From Nitrosomonas sp. HPC101 (GTDB taxonomy: Bacteria; Pseudomonadota; Gammaproteobacteria; Burkholderiales; Nitrosomonadaceae): DNA of 64,000 nucleotides. Shown here piece by piece: positions 48,417 to 57,446 of the stretch. The stretch spans positions 186,001-250,000 of the forward strand of contig NZ_QRCC01000008.1 in the NCBI RefSeq assembly GCF_009833125.1, given 5' to 3'. Under the pieces are notes generated by a model. That model saw only the letters and a list, made by a program, of their open reading frames with translations. It had not been told where the DNA came from and searched no databases. How positions within the stretch are numbered: the first letter of the stretch is position 1; each line of letters begins with the position of its first letter. Made by a program: the position numbers and the translations under genes.

Positions 48417-49502
48417 ATGCAGATCCTCCCTGAACATCTCATTAACGCAATCAATGCTGCAACCGAAAATAAACAGCCACTGCGCATCCGTGGTGGCGGC
48501 AGCAAGGATTTTTACGGCAATTCGCAGGCTTTGCAGCATGCCTCCCTACTCGATACATCCACCTGGCAAGGAGTCGTCGATTATGAACCGAGCGAGCTGG
48601 TGATCACTGCCCGTGCCGGCACGCCACTGGTCGAACTGGAAAAACTGTTGCACGACCACGGCCAAATGCTGGCCTTCGAACCGCCTTATTTCAGCGCCTC
48701 TGCCACGCTAGGCGGATGTGTCGCAACAGGACTGTCTGGCCCCAGACGTGCTTATACCGGTGCAGTACGTGACTATGTACTCGGTACCCAGCTGCTCGAT
48801 GGTCAGGGAAGTATTTTGTCCTTTGGCGGACGGGTAATGAAGAACGTTGCCGGCTATGATGTTTCTCGCCTTATGACAGGTGCAATGGGTACACTGGGTG
48901 TCTTGCTCGAAATATCACTCAAGGTACTTCCCAAACCGGCAGCAGACCGCACTCTATGCTTTCAGGCCAGCACGCCGGAAGCCATGGCAATCATGCGTCG
49001 CTGCGCGACTGAACCGCTGCCGGTTTCAGCCACCTGTTTTCATGATGATCAACTTTATGTTCGGCTCTCCGGTGCTGAATCCGCCGTGCAAACTGCTCAT
49101 GCCAGGCTGGGTGGGGATGAAATCAAAGACAAGGATGATTTCTGGGAATCGGTCAGAAATCATACTCACCTGTTTTTTCAGGAAGGAAGCGCCGCTGGAA
49201 AGGCACTGTGGCGTCTGTCAATCAAGCCGACCACTCCCCCGCTTTCACTGCCAGGCAAGCAATTGATCGAGTGGGGCGGAGCACTGCGCTGGCTCGTCAC
49301 TGATGAAGATGCCGACGCAGCCGTAATACGCACACACGCCGCAGATGCCGGTGGCCATGCCACGCTGTTTCATGGCGATAAAACAACCATTCCCGTGTTT
49401 CACCCGCTTTCTCCTGCTTTGCTGAAAATCCATCAGCGCCTGAAACAGCAATTCGATCCGGCAGGCATCCTGAATCCACAACGTATGTATACCGAGTTTT
49501 GA
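48417..49502 (+). CDS. glcE: Glycolate oxidase FAD-binding subunit GlcE
   Basis: A 361-residue subunit with the FAD-binding type 4 fold (LRIRGGGSKDFYG, SATLGGCVATGLSGPRR, NVAGYDVSRLM). It is shorter than GlcD and lacks its oxidase cap, as usual. It lies between glcD and glcF with gaps of nine and three bases, so the three are translated as one unit. Confidence 0.94.
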   Translation: MQILPEHLINAINAATENKQPLRIRGGGSKDFYGNSQALQHASLLDTSTWQGVVDYEPSELVITARAGTPLVELEKLLHDHGQMLAFEPPYFSASATLGGCVATGLSGPRRAYTGAVRDYVLGTQLLDGQGSILSFGGRVMKNVAGYDVSRLMTGAMGTLGVLLEISLKVLPKPAADRTLCFQASTPEAMAIMRRCATEPLPVSATCFHDDQLYVRLSGAESAVQTAHARLGGDEIKDKDDFWESVRNHTHLFFQEGSAAGKALWRLSIKPTTPPLSLPGKQLIEWGGALRWLVTDEDADAAVIRTHAADAGGHATLFHGDKTTIPVFHPLSPALLKIHQRLKQQFDPAGILNPQRMYTEF

Positions 49503-49505
49503 ACC

Positions 49506-50774
49506 ATGCAAACCCATCTGACAGACCTCATCAAAGACACACCGGAAGGGAAAGAAGCCGATGCCATTTTGCGCAGTTGCGTACATTGCGGCTTCTGCCT
49601 CGCGACCTGCCCTACCTACCAGCTGCTGGGGAATGAGCTGGACAGCCCGCGCGGGCGAATTTATCTGATCAAGCAGCTGCTGGAAGGCCAGGCGGTCACT
49701 GAAAAAACGCAGCTGCACCTTGATCGCTGCCTGACCTGTCGCGCATGCGAAACCACCTGCCCATCCGGAGTACAGTACGGGCATCTGCTCGATATCGGCC
49801 GCGGCATGGTTGAACAGCAAATCCCGCGCACAGCCTACGCTACTTTCAAGCGTTATACCCTGCGTAAACTGCTGCCCAATCGTGCACTTTCCAGTTTTTT
49901 CATGGGTGCCGCCCGCCTTGGTCGTCCTTTTCTCCCCGATCATCTGAAAAGAACGATTCAGCCCAAACCCTCCACCAGCAGCACCCCTTCCGGCAGGATT
50001 CACTCCCGTTCCATGTTGATACTGGATGGTTGCCTGCAACCCGCGCTGACGCCGAATACCAACCACGCCACTGCCCGTGTACTGGACAGACTCGGTATTT
50101 CAGTAGTGACTGCAGAACAGGCCGGCTGCTGCGGTGCACTCGCCTATCATCTCAATGCACAGGAAGAAGGATTGAACGCCATGCGCCGCAATATCGATGC
50201 ATGGTGGCCTTTTATTACACGATCCGAAAATCCGGTAGAGGCCATTATTGTTACGGCAAGCGGCTGCGGCGTCACAGTCAAAGATTACGGACACTTGCTG
50301 CAACGCGACCTGGATTATGCTGAAAAAGCGGCAAAAATTGCCAGCCTGACCCGGGATATTAGTGAAGTCATCGCAGCAGAAACCGCCAACCTGATTCCGC
50401 TGCTGGAAAAGTCGAAAACATCATCGCCCTCCTCGTCCCCGCGCAATCTGGCCTTTCATGCCCCCTGCACCTTGCAGCACGGCATGAAACTGAAAGGAAA
50501 AATTGAACCCGTCCTGCAAGCAGCAGGCTTCAATCTGACCCAGGTAGCTGATCCCCACCTCTGCTGTGGTTCGGCAGGCACTTATTCCATTCTGCAACCG
50601 GAACTTTCCCGCCAGCTGCGTGATAACAAAATCACTGCATTGACCATGGAAAACCCGGAACTGGTGGTCACTGCCAATATTGGCTGCCAGATGCACCTGC
50701 AAGGGGGTACTTCATTACCGGTGCGCCACTGGATTGAACTGCTGGATGAAACCCTGACCGAGGTCACCACTTAA
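49506..50774 (+). CDS. glcF: Glycolate oxidase iron-sulfur subunit GlcF
   Basis: A 422-residue subunit with two 4Fe-4S clusters (CVHCGFCLATCPTY near residue 23 and CLTCRACETTCPSG near 75) and two CCG-domain motifs (AGCCGALAYH and HLCCGSAGTYS). It passes electrons from GlcDE to the quinone pool. It is the last gene of garR-glcDEF and converges on the metallopeptidase gene with a 24-bp gap. Confidence 0.95.
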   Translation: MQTHLTDLIKDTPEGKEADAILRSCVHCGFCLATCPTYQLLGNELDSPRGRIYLIKQLLEGQAVTEKTQLHLDRCLTCRACETTCPSGVQYGHLLDIGRGMVEQQIPRTAYATFKRYTLRKLLPNRALSSFFMGAARLGRPFLPDHLKRTIQPKPSTSSTPSGRIHSRSMLILDGCLQPALTPNTNHATARVLDRLGISVVTAEQAGCCGALAYHLNAQEEGLNAMRRNIDAWWPFITRSENPVEAIIVTASGCGVTVKDYGHLLQRDLDYAEKAAKIASLTRDISEVIAAETANLIPLLEKSKTSSPSSSPRNLAFHAPCTLQHGMKLKGKIEPVLQAAGFNLTQVADPHLCCGSAGTYSILQPELSRQLRDNKITALTMENPELVVTANIGCQMHLQGGTSLPVRHWIELLDETLTEVTT

Positions 50775-50798
50775 ATAAAAGTCAGGCTAATTTTCCGC

Positions 50799-51515
50799 CT
50801 AGCCACGTGGTCGCACCGCTGCCAGTGGCAATTGATTCAGCTCTGCCGTAGCCTCGCGCCAGACCGGATAATGCTGATCCATCAACGCGACAAATCGTTT
50901 GTTATGCGAGGGTTCGAGCAGGTGAACCAGCTCATGCACCACCACATATTCAAGCAAATTCTGCGGTTTTTTCACCAGATCGGTATTCAAGCGGATATGA
51001 CGCCGCCTCGTGTTGCAGCTGCCCCAGCGGGTTTTCATCTGCTGTAAAAAATAGGCAGATACCCTCACCTCCAGTCGCTCCTGCCATTTTTCAATCAGGC
51101 CGGGTATCACGGCATGTAACAGGGATTTGTGCCAGGCGTGCATCACGGCAGCACGTTTGAGCAGATCACTGCCCGGGCGCACCTGTAACGTAATCGTTTG
51201 CTGATCCAGCATGACACATGGCCCGGCCTGTTTTTCCACTACCTGCAGTAAATAGTGCCGGCCCCAGACGGCATGATTCTCGTGCTCAACGAACAGCCGG
51301 GGCGTTTCTCTGGATCGCGCTTCCAGTTTTGCCTGCTGCTTACGGATCCAGCCCCGTTTCGCAATGACAAAAGCACGCACTGCTTCCAGCCGAGTACCCG
51401 CTGGTGCTACCAGCGTCACCCGACCGTCCGGCGGATACACCCTTAGGTACACATGCTTCACTGCCTTACGCTGCACGAGAATCGTGAGATCTTCCAGCTG
51501 AATCTGCTCGCTCAT
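50799..51515 (-). CDS. YgjP-like zinc metallopeptidase (DUF45/M48 type)
   Basis: A 238-residue cytoplasmic protein with the HExxH motif VVHELVHLLEPSHNKRF and the upstream KTRWGSCNTRRRHIRLN segment typical of YgjP/DUF45. The ATG at 51515 overlaps the sbcB stop by one base (TGATG). The cellular substrate is not established for the family; members often neighbour DNA repair or restriction genes. Confidence 0.9.
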   Translation of the reverse strand: MSEQIQLEDLTILVQRKAVKHVYLRVYPPDGRVTLVAPAGTRLEAVRAFVIAKRGWIRKQQAKLEARSRETPRLFVEHENHAVWGRHYLLQVVEKQAGPCVMLDQQTITLQVRPGSDLLKRAAVMHAWHKSLLHAVIPGLIEKWQERLEVRVSAYFLQQMKTRWGSCNTRRRHIRLNTDLVKKPQNLLEYVVVHELVHLLEPSHNKRFVALMDQHYPVWREATAELNQLPLAAVRPRG

Positions 51516-53005
51516 CAATCGATCTGCTCTTCCGTCCTGGAATGATCAGGCGGCCAGGGCAGATCATTTTCCTGTGCCAGCCCCCTGCCCCACGCTTCCA
51601 GCGCATGCAGGACCTCACGCTGCGCTTGCTGCGGGCAATCCGTGCGCAGTTGTAAAAGTTTGTGGTGATATTCATTTAATGTCAGACCACCATTGACAGT
51701 ATTTTCTCCAAGTTGTCTGCGGCAATGCGTTTGCCAGCGGTGTTTTTCCTGAGTTGATAAGGTATCGGGAAAATTGCGGGCACGGTAGCGAAACAGCAGT
51801 TCGATATAACGCCCGTCCTGAAATTTATCGGCCAGATCAGCCAGGTTTCCCGGTTGCGCAGCGCGCACCCGCGGAAACAGGTTGCGATCGTGATCGCTGG
51901 CAAAGCCATCATACAGCGCCAGATCGGCATCGTTTTCTGCAAAAATCCTGCCATTTGAATACGCCTGCCTGATCCGTTGCATGAAATCCAGATTCTGCAG
52001 CAACAGTTGCCAATGCTGATGACACTGTTCCGTATCCAGCCCAATCCGATCAGTTGCTCGCTGATCAAGCACTTTCTGGGGGGCCAGCGCCGGGCATTTG
52101 TTCAGCCTGATGGCTTTGACTGGCAAGCGCTGCTGCCCTTCTGCCAGTTCCTCCCTGGGCGTAAACAGACGTTCCGCCAGTGTATCGCTATCCAGTTGGA
52201 TGAATTCAGCAGGATCATGCCGCAGGTCATAGACCAGAACACTGTTGGCGTTACCGGTTTCCGCCAGCAGCGGCATGACCAGGGTGGTGCAGCCCTGTTC
52301 AGAGGGATACATGCGGGAGGTATGCAGCACCGGGGTATGCGCTACCAGATCAAGCTGGCGAGATACCGCGCGTTTGTCCCGCAAGCGAAACAGCCAGTCG
52401 TACAGACGTGGCTGCTGTGCGCGCAGCAGGCGGGCCAGCGCAATCGTCGCCCGGACATCAGATAGCGCATCATGCGCGCTGTCATGCATCAATCCGTTGG
52501 CTGCCGTGATATCCTCCAGCCGAAAACTCGGTTTATCCTCGCTATTACGCGGCCAGCAAACCCCTTCCGGGCGCAGGGCAAAAGTCATGCGGGCGAGGTC
52601 AATCACGTCCCAGCGCGAATTGCCAAATTGCCACTCGCGCGCATAGGGGTCATAAAAATTACGGTACAGCGTGAACCGGGTCACTTCATCGTCAAAGCGC
52701 AATGTGTTATAACCCACCCCGCAGGTACCAGGCTGCGCCAGCTGTGCGTGGATCAATGCGATAAATTCCGGTTCCGGCAGCCCCCGAGCTTCTGCTGTTT
52801 GCGGCGTGATGCCAGTCAGCAGACAAGCTTCCGGATGAGGCAACCGGTCACGTGCCGGCTGGCAATAAATCACCAGCGGATCGCCAATTTCATTGAGTGC
52901 TTCATCCGTCCTCAGCCCGGCAAACTGAACCGGCCGATCCTGACGAGGATCTGCACCGGAAGTTTCATAATCGTGCCAATAGAGTGTTGAGTTATCTGTT
53001 TGCAT
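51515..53005 (-). CDS. sbcB: Exodeoxyribonuclease I
   Basis: A 3'-5' single-strand DNA exonuclease of recombination and mismatch repair. The DEDD-family Exo I motif WHDYETSGADPRQDRPVQFAG opens the protein, followed by NTLRFDDEVTR and AHDALSDVRATIALA. The C-terminal SH3-like and helical regions complete the 496 residues. It is upstream of, and coupled to, the YgjP-like gene. Confidence 0.94.
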   Translation of the reverse strand: MQTDNSTLYWHDYETSGADPRQDRPVQFAGLRTDEALNEIGDPLVIYCQPARDRLPHPEACLLTGITPQTAEARGLPEPEFIALIHAQLAQPGTCGVGYNTLRFDDEVTRFTLYRNFYDPYAREWQFGNSRWDVIDLARMTFALRPEGVCWPRNSEDKPSFRLEDITAANGLMHDSAHDALSDVRATIALARLLRAQQPRLYDWLFRLRDKRAVSRQLDLVAHTPVLHTSRMYPSEQGCTTLVMPLLAETGNANSVLVYDLRHDPAEFIQLDSDTLAERLFTPREELAEGQQRLPVKAIRLNKCPALAPQKVLDQRATDRIGLDTEQCHQHWQLLLQNLDFMQRIRQAYSNGRIFAENDADLALYDGFASDHDRNLFPRVRAAQPGNLADLADKFQDGRYIELLFRYRARNFPDTLSTQEKHRWQTHCRRQLGENTVNGGLTLNEYHHKLLQLRTDCPQQAQREVLHALEAWGRGLAQENDLPWPPDHSRTEEQID

Positions 53006-53545
53006 CGTAATAGCAGGCCGTCAGGGCTGCGTGGTCCGTTATTGCTACATCAGGAAATGCGATCATACGAATGTGTAATCGCAGGCGGATATAAATAAGC
53101 ACATCCGGTTGGTGAACACTTTCTTCAGACAATAATGTATCAGCTCGCTGTAATACTCCAGCGGTATGCATCAGCCGCCGTCAACACAGCGCTCGAAAAT
53201 ATACTACATATCGCTGTTTTAAATACAGATTCTGGATATTGATTATCTGCCATCAGAAAACAGGAGAAAACAAGGATTATTCGCTTCTTAAACTATGAAT
53301 TAGGTATGAGTTCTACCCATTGTAATCGTTATGAATCCATAACTCGTTGAATTACAGCTGTATCAGAATAAAAAATCACAACCTGCCCAAGATTTCATCC
53401 TGACGGCAGATTCATCAGATTTCCATGGCATGCTAATATTTCAAGTAATCTAAAGAATGATTAGAAGGATTCCTTATTGCTCGCGGTCGGTAAATGCAGC
53501 CGCCTTACCGAGTAATTCACTCTTTACCTCTTAGCACTCATACTC
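53006..53545. other. Intergenic region, 540 bp, no gene seen
   Basis: AT-rich spacer between sbcB and the DUF4365 gene. Only short, unsupported frames occur. It marks the boundary between housekeeping genes and the accessory block. Confidence 0.5.
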
Positions 53546-54451
53546 ATGCCCCAGACTGAACGGCTTGGCTTGGCTGCGCTTGAGTACTTCTTCGCGCAGC
53601 ATGGGTGGCTCTTTCGCGAGCAACCAACGCAAGACTACGGGATCGACGCCCATGCAGAAATAGTCGCAGATGAGCGGCCGACGGGGAAGCTGCTTGCCCT
53701 TCAGATAAAGAGTGGTAATAGTTTCTTCAAAGAAAAATCAGGTAGCAACTACGTTTTCAGAACTGATGACATTCACATCAGTTACTGGATCGGACACTCT
53801 ATGCCTGTCATCCTTGCTCTGTACAACCCCGAAACGAAGCAGGCATGCTTCCAACACGTCTCCCAGCAGACAGTAACGAGCACAGGGAAGAACTGGAAGA
53901 TTCTGGTTCCGGACGGAGACGTACTTACTGCGCCCGAGAGAACTCTCCAGTGGTTGGACTCGTTGACCCAACCCGAGCCCTACATTCGAAGACTCAATCG
54001 CCTGCGCGTTGATCGCCACTGGATGGACAGGCTCGCCAAAGGTTACGAAGTTCGAATCACGTTTGATAAGTGGATCAACAAGTCCCTGCCGCGCTACAAA
54101 ATCGCCATCTCGTCGGAAGAGAACACGGAAATCTGGCCAACCCTTTTCGCACCTCCTGGCATTGGAGTAGAAGGGATGCTTGAGCACTTCTTCCCGTGGG
54201 CGGACTTCTCCGTTGATGAGGTCACTCACGTAGCTAGCGCAGAGGAACAATGGGAGGTTGAGTACGTGCTATGGCGAGACCCTGAGACGGGACAACGCGG
54301 CTACTCCAAGTCATTCGAAGAGTGGTACCGGCCTCCTCGCGGCATTGAACCTGTCTCACGCGACGGTGAGATTGAGTCCTACTCGCTGATCCTAATGCTG
54401 AATGAGGTCGGCGAAGCTTTCTTGGAACTTGATGATTTTCTCGCTCAATAA
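53546..54451 (+). CDS. DUF4365 nuclease-like protein
   Basis: A 301-residue protein with an N-terminal DUF4365 domain (about 1-150). A PD-(D/E)xK-like core can be read: a helix GLAALEYFFAQHGW, then DYGIDAHAEIV and, after a strand, LLALQIKSGNS (acidic residue, Gln-x-Lys). The rest (about 150-301) is not recognised. The family is often found near restriction and defence genes, and DNA cleavage is an inference from the fold. No partner gene is on the same strand. The start codon context is weak. Confidence 0.72.
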   Translation: MPQTERLGLAALEYFFAQHGWLFREQPTQDYGIDAHAEIVADERPTGKLLALQIKSGNSFFKEKSGSNYVFRTDDIHISYWIGHSMPVILALYNPETKQACFQHVSQQTVTSTGKNWKILVPDGDVLTAPERTLQWLDSLTQPEPYIRRLNRLRVDRHWMDRLAKGYEVRITFDKWINKSLPRYKIAISSEENTEIWPTLFAPPGIGVEGMLEHFFPWADFSVDEVTHVASAEEQWEVEYVLWRDPETGQRGYSKSFEEWYRPPRGIEPVSRDGEIESYSLILMLNEVGEAFLELDDFLAQ

Positions 54452-54614
54452 CCATACATTGAATCTTTTATAAATAAAATTCCAGCAGCAGAACGCCTTG
54501 GGTAGCCAACCCACATTCGATACAGTATTTGTGGCAGCCTGTAATCAAAATTACTCCAACTAAGTGAAAATGAAATTTATCTTTGCGATCGCATCGGGCG
54601 ATTTGAACCGATTA

Positions 54615-55205
54615 TTATGTGAGATTGGAATAGGCAAACGATAAACTATTAATTAGCTCCGTAACCAGGCCATCCAGAACTGATGAAGTACTTTTAAATT
54701 TCTCAAGTGAATCAGCTATTACTAGCTCTTTGATTTCATCGTATGACATAATGTCTGTGATTTGCTTTATTGAAATCGATTCTATTTTTGAGTTTTCAAT
54801 TGTTTGTAAAATGCATAGGTTTTTACTAGAAAAGCCAGCTTGGTGAGCCACTTGGTTTCTAGGTTTTCTTAGATGACCTATAGTATCTTCCATTTTTTTT
54901 AAGATTTCAGAAGAGGCTGGGGAGAAAGTTGTTAGCTCTTTATAGACTTTCTTATGGCCGCCCAGTCGTTCAATTTTGTTGTTTTCCATGAGCATGGTCG
55001 ACCCGGCTAATAGGTAAGAGCGTTCTACTACGCTAATTATCCTAAGTAAAAAATTCTCAATGTGTAACGCATGATGCTCGGAAAAGCTATATTTTGAATC
55101 TGCGTACGCATTTTTTCCTAAATATTCAAGTGTGATATTTATATTCTTAAACGCATTGTCAATTTCTGCAACCCTCTCAAATATATCTTGAGAGTACTTC
55201 TCCAT
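54615..55205 (-). CDS. HEPN-like protein of unknown function
   Basis: A 196-residue all-helical protein, unusually AT-rich in its codons. The segment RKPRNQVAHQAGF contains R-x4-H (RNQVAH), the motif of HEPN ribonuclease/toxin domains, with the long preceding helix expected of that fold (closest impression: Cthe_2314-like HEPN). It converges with the DUF4365 gene. Functions of such orphans are usually in toxin-antitoxin or antiphage systems; none is proven here. Confidence 0.6.
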   Translation of the reverse strand: MEKYSQDIFERVAEIDNAFKNINITLEYLGKNAYADSKYSFSEHHALHIENFLLRIISVVERSYLLAGSTMLMENNKIERLGGHKKVYKELTTFSPASSEILKKMEDTIGHLRKPRNQVAHQAGFSSKNLCILQTIENSKIESISIKQITDIMSYDEIKELVIADSLEKFKSTSSVLDGLVTELINSLSFAYSNLT

Positions 55206-55424
55206 AGCCGATGCGCTATAAGTGCTTTCTCCGTTGGATAAGGCAGATAAACCTTTATATAATGATGCCTTAACTAACGGTAATAGTAGCTTGATATGTG
55301 GATTCTCTGAATGAATAACGATACTCCTTGTAGCATATAACGTCGAAGTTCAGGGGCGCAGAGCTAGCTTGCCATATAATGCTCCTCAATTGGTGAATTT
55401 TCCTCCTATTGAGCTGCCGTCTAA

Positions 55425-55829
55425 ATTAGACCACAGCAACACTTCGATTTCGTCCTCTGTGCAAAAGACGATCTGGCGATCGTTGCAGCTATTGAGCTCG
55501 ACGATAAATCCCATCAGCAGCGCAAACGCAAAGAGCGCGATACTTGCCTGTCCGGGCTGTGCCAAGCGGTTTCCCTGCCATGCATCCAGATTCCGGCGCA
55601 GCGCGCGTACTCCGTGCATGAACTACGGGCGCAGATCTTTTCTGCTCTGGGCGCTGAACAAGAATTTGCGCCCGGGAGCCCGCCCTCCTCCACCTCGGCT
55701 CCGGAAGTACAGCTGCCAGTTCAGGCCGAATCAGCAAATCGAAGTATCCAAAAAACAAGCTGTTTTACTTTGACCAATCAACCTCCTCATTCCAGGGACG
55801 GTTCAAACACCCAAGCTTATAGGGGAAAA
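55425..55829 (+). pseudogene. DUF2726-domain remnant, in frame with the next gene
   Basis: From 55425, just after an in-frame stop, the frame reads HFDFVLCAKDDLAIVAAIELDD, then KSHQQRKRKERD and LPCIQIPAQRAYSVHELR. This is the C-terminal half of DUF2726, an endonuclease-like domain that often carries membrane or zinc-finger parts. The N-terminal half is missing and there is no start codon. The frame stays open, without a stop, into the metallo-hydrolase gene. Confidence 0.7.
55731..55808 (+). repeat. Imperfect direct repeat, copy A (before the metallo-hydrolase gene)
   Basis: It begins TCAGCAAATCGA, contains TTTTACTTTGAC and ends GGTTCAA just upstream of the metallo-hydrolase start. Copy B at 56655-56743 has the same three blocks in the same order. 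Confidence 0.6.
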
Positions 55830-56462
55830 ATGAAACAGATCTATCCGGACCTTTGGCAGACTCGCGCTGAGCATCCATTTGCAGGAGTGACATCCCATGC
55901 GTATCTGCTTGTGCGCGAGACGGGCAACATCCTTTTCTACAACTCCGGCATACGTGAGGAATACGAGCACATTGAAGCGTTAGGTGGCGTTGCATTCCAA
56001 TTCCTGAGTCACATGGATGAAGTTGGTCCCAGTCTCGCCGAGATCAAAAGCCGATTCGGCTCTAAACTTTGCTGCCATCGGCTTGAGGAATCGGCCGTAA
56101 AAAAAGTAACCTTGGTTGACTGCCTGTTCGATATAAGAGAATTGCGTTTAGGCAACATAGAAATCATACCCACACCCGGACACACAGCAGGTAGCGTATG
56201 CTTCTATGTGAACTCGCCTTTCGGCAAATCGTATCTCTTCACCGGCGATACGATTTACCTCAACAATCACGTGTGGGACGTTCGCATTAATAGATATGGC
56301 GGGGGTTCGAAATCAGATCTTCGCAACAGCCTTATTATTTTGCAAGACCTTGCGCCCACAGTCGTCATTTCGAGCGCCTCAATCGGTGATACCCCTTTCA
56401 AGGAAGTTTCAGCAGATGACTGGCGATCTGATATTGCTAAAGTGCTTGACACACTGGCCTGA
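55830..56462 (+). CDS. Metallo-beta-lactamase-fold hydrolase
   Basis: A 210-residue MBL-fold protein. The downstream zinc ligands are clear (PTPGHTAGS and FTGDTIY). The first motif is not HxHxDH but SHMDEVG, seen in a subgroup with altered site one, so the metal content may differ. A good ribosome-binding site (AGGGG) precedes the ATG at 55830 even though the frame is open back to 55425. It is bracketed by direct repeats. A metal-resistance role is suggested only by the neighbouring sensor and efflux genes. Confidence 0.8.
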   Translation: MKQIYPDLWQTRAEHPFAGVTSHAYLLVRETGNILFYNSGIREEYEHIEALGGVAFQFLSHMDEVGPSLAEIKSRFGSKLCCHRLEESAVKKVTLVDCLFDIRELRLGNIEIIPTPGHTAGSVCFYVNSPFGKSYLFTGDTIYLNNHVWDVRINRYGGGSKSDLRNSLIILQDLAPTVVISSASIGDTPFKEVSADDWRSDIAKVLDTLA

Positions 56463-56654
56463 CAGATCGGGACAATACATTGGCAGAGACGGTCAACAGC
56501 CTTTATAAAACAGAGCTGACTCACCGGAGAATCCCGTAAAAATCCAAAGCTGCCGTGGAGCCGGCCACCTTGTGATGGTGTTTCGATTCAGCCATCAACG
56601 CTTGCTTGTCTCAATCGGCAATATCCCACTCGTTGAGGCAGAACAACGCTATTA

Positions 56655-56743
56655 TCAGCAAATCGATATATCTAAAAGTTAAACTGTTAATAAAACCGTT
56701 TTACTTTGACTCATAACCCCTCAAAACCGGGGTGATTCAATAA
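56655..56743 (+). repeat. Imperfect direct repeat, copy B (before the response regulator)
   Basis: It begins TCAGCAAATCGA, continues with an 11-16 base insertion relative to copy A, then TTTTACTTTGACT and ends GATTCAA seven bases before the response-regulator ATG. Upstream (from about 56549) a frame reading VFRFSHQRLLVSIGNIPLVEAE and ending QQIDISKS may be the tail of a lost gene; copy A ends the same way in its frame (QQIEVSKK). Confidence 0.6.
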
Positions 56744-56750
56744 GACAACT

Positions 56751-57446
56751 ATGTCCCGAATCCTGATCATTGAAGACGAGCAGAAGATCGCCTCCTTCGT
56801 AAAACAGGGGTTTTCCCAGGATGGCTTCGTAGCTGATGTCGCTTCCAATGGCATCGACGGACTTCATCTTGCAACGACTTCCACATATGACCTGATCGTC
56901 CTTGATGTCATGTTGCCAGGGCGGGATGGCTGGTCGGTGCTTCAGGAAATCCGCAAGCATCGACCGGATCAGCCGGTCATCCTGCTGACCGCGTTGGATG
57001 CGGTCTCGCACCGGGTGAAGGGGTTGACCGCCGGCGCTGATGATTATCTCGTCAAGCCTTTTGCCTTCTCGGAGCTGATGGCGCGTGTGCGCAACGTCCT
57101 GCGCCGGGCACCGGCGCATCCGATGGAGATGCTTCGCCTCGACGATCTCGAAATGGATCTGCTGCGGCACAAGGCGACCAGGGCGGGAAAAGCGTTAGAC
57201 CTGGCCCCGCAGGAATACCGTCTTCTGGAGTTTCTGCTGCGCCATCCCGGCGAGGTGCTGACGCGTATGCGGCTTGCCGAACAGGTATGGGACATGAATT
57301 TCGACGGTGACAGCAATGTCGTCGATGTGGCCATCCGCAGGCTGCGAAGAAAAGTTGACGATGCATTTGCGCAGAAATTGATCCACACCTTGCGCGGTGT
57401 GGGCTATGTACTCGAACAACGCAATACGCACGATGAAGACCAATAA
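56751..57446 (+). CDS. OmpR-family response regulator, heavy-metal type (CusR/CopR-like)
   Basis: A 231-residue regulator. The receiver has the phospho-acceptor Asp in LIVLDVMLPGRDGW and the acidic pair EDEQ near the start, plus the switch Thr and Lys (LLTALD, LVKPF). The C-terminal winged helix reads EYRLLEFLLRHPGEVLTRMRLAEQVW. It overlaps the sensor gene by 14 bases. It probably activates the downstream RND efflux operon under copper, silver or zinc/cadmium stress. Confidence 0.9.
   Translation: MSRILIIEDEQKIASFVKQGFSQDGFVADVASNGIDGLHLATTSTYDLIVLDVMLPGRDGWSVLQEIRKHRPDQPVILLTALDAVSHRVKGLTAGADDYLVKPFAFSELMARVRNVLRRAPAHPMEMLRLDDLEMDLLRHKATRAGKALDLAPQEYRLLEFLLRHPGEVLTRMRLAEQVWDMNFDGDSNVVDVAIRRLRRKVDDAFAQKLIHTLRGVGYVLEQRNTHDEDQ

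Noticed and set aside
49245-50066. 273-codon minus-strand frame across glcE/glcF
   Set aside because: Opposite two clear glycolate oxidase genes; no recognisable domain.
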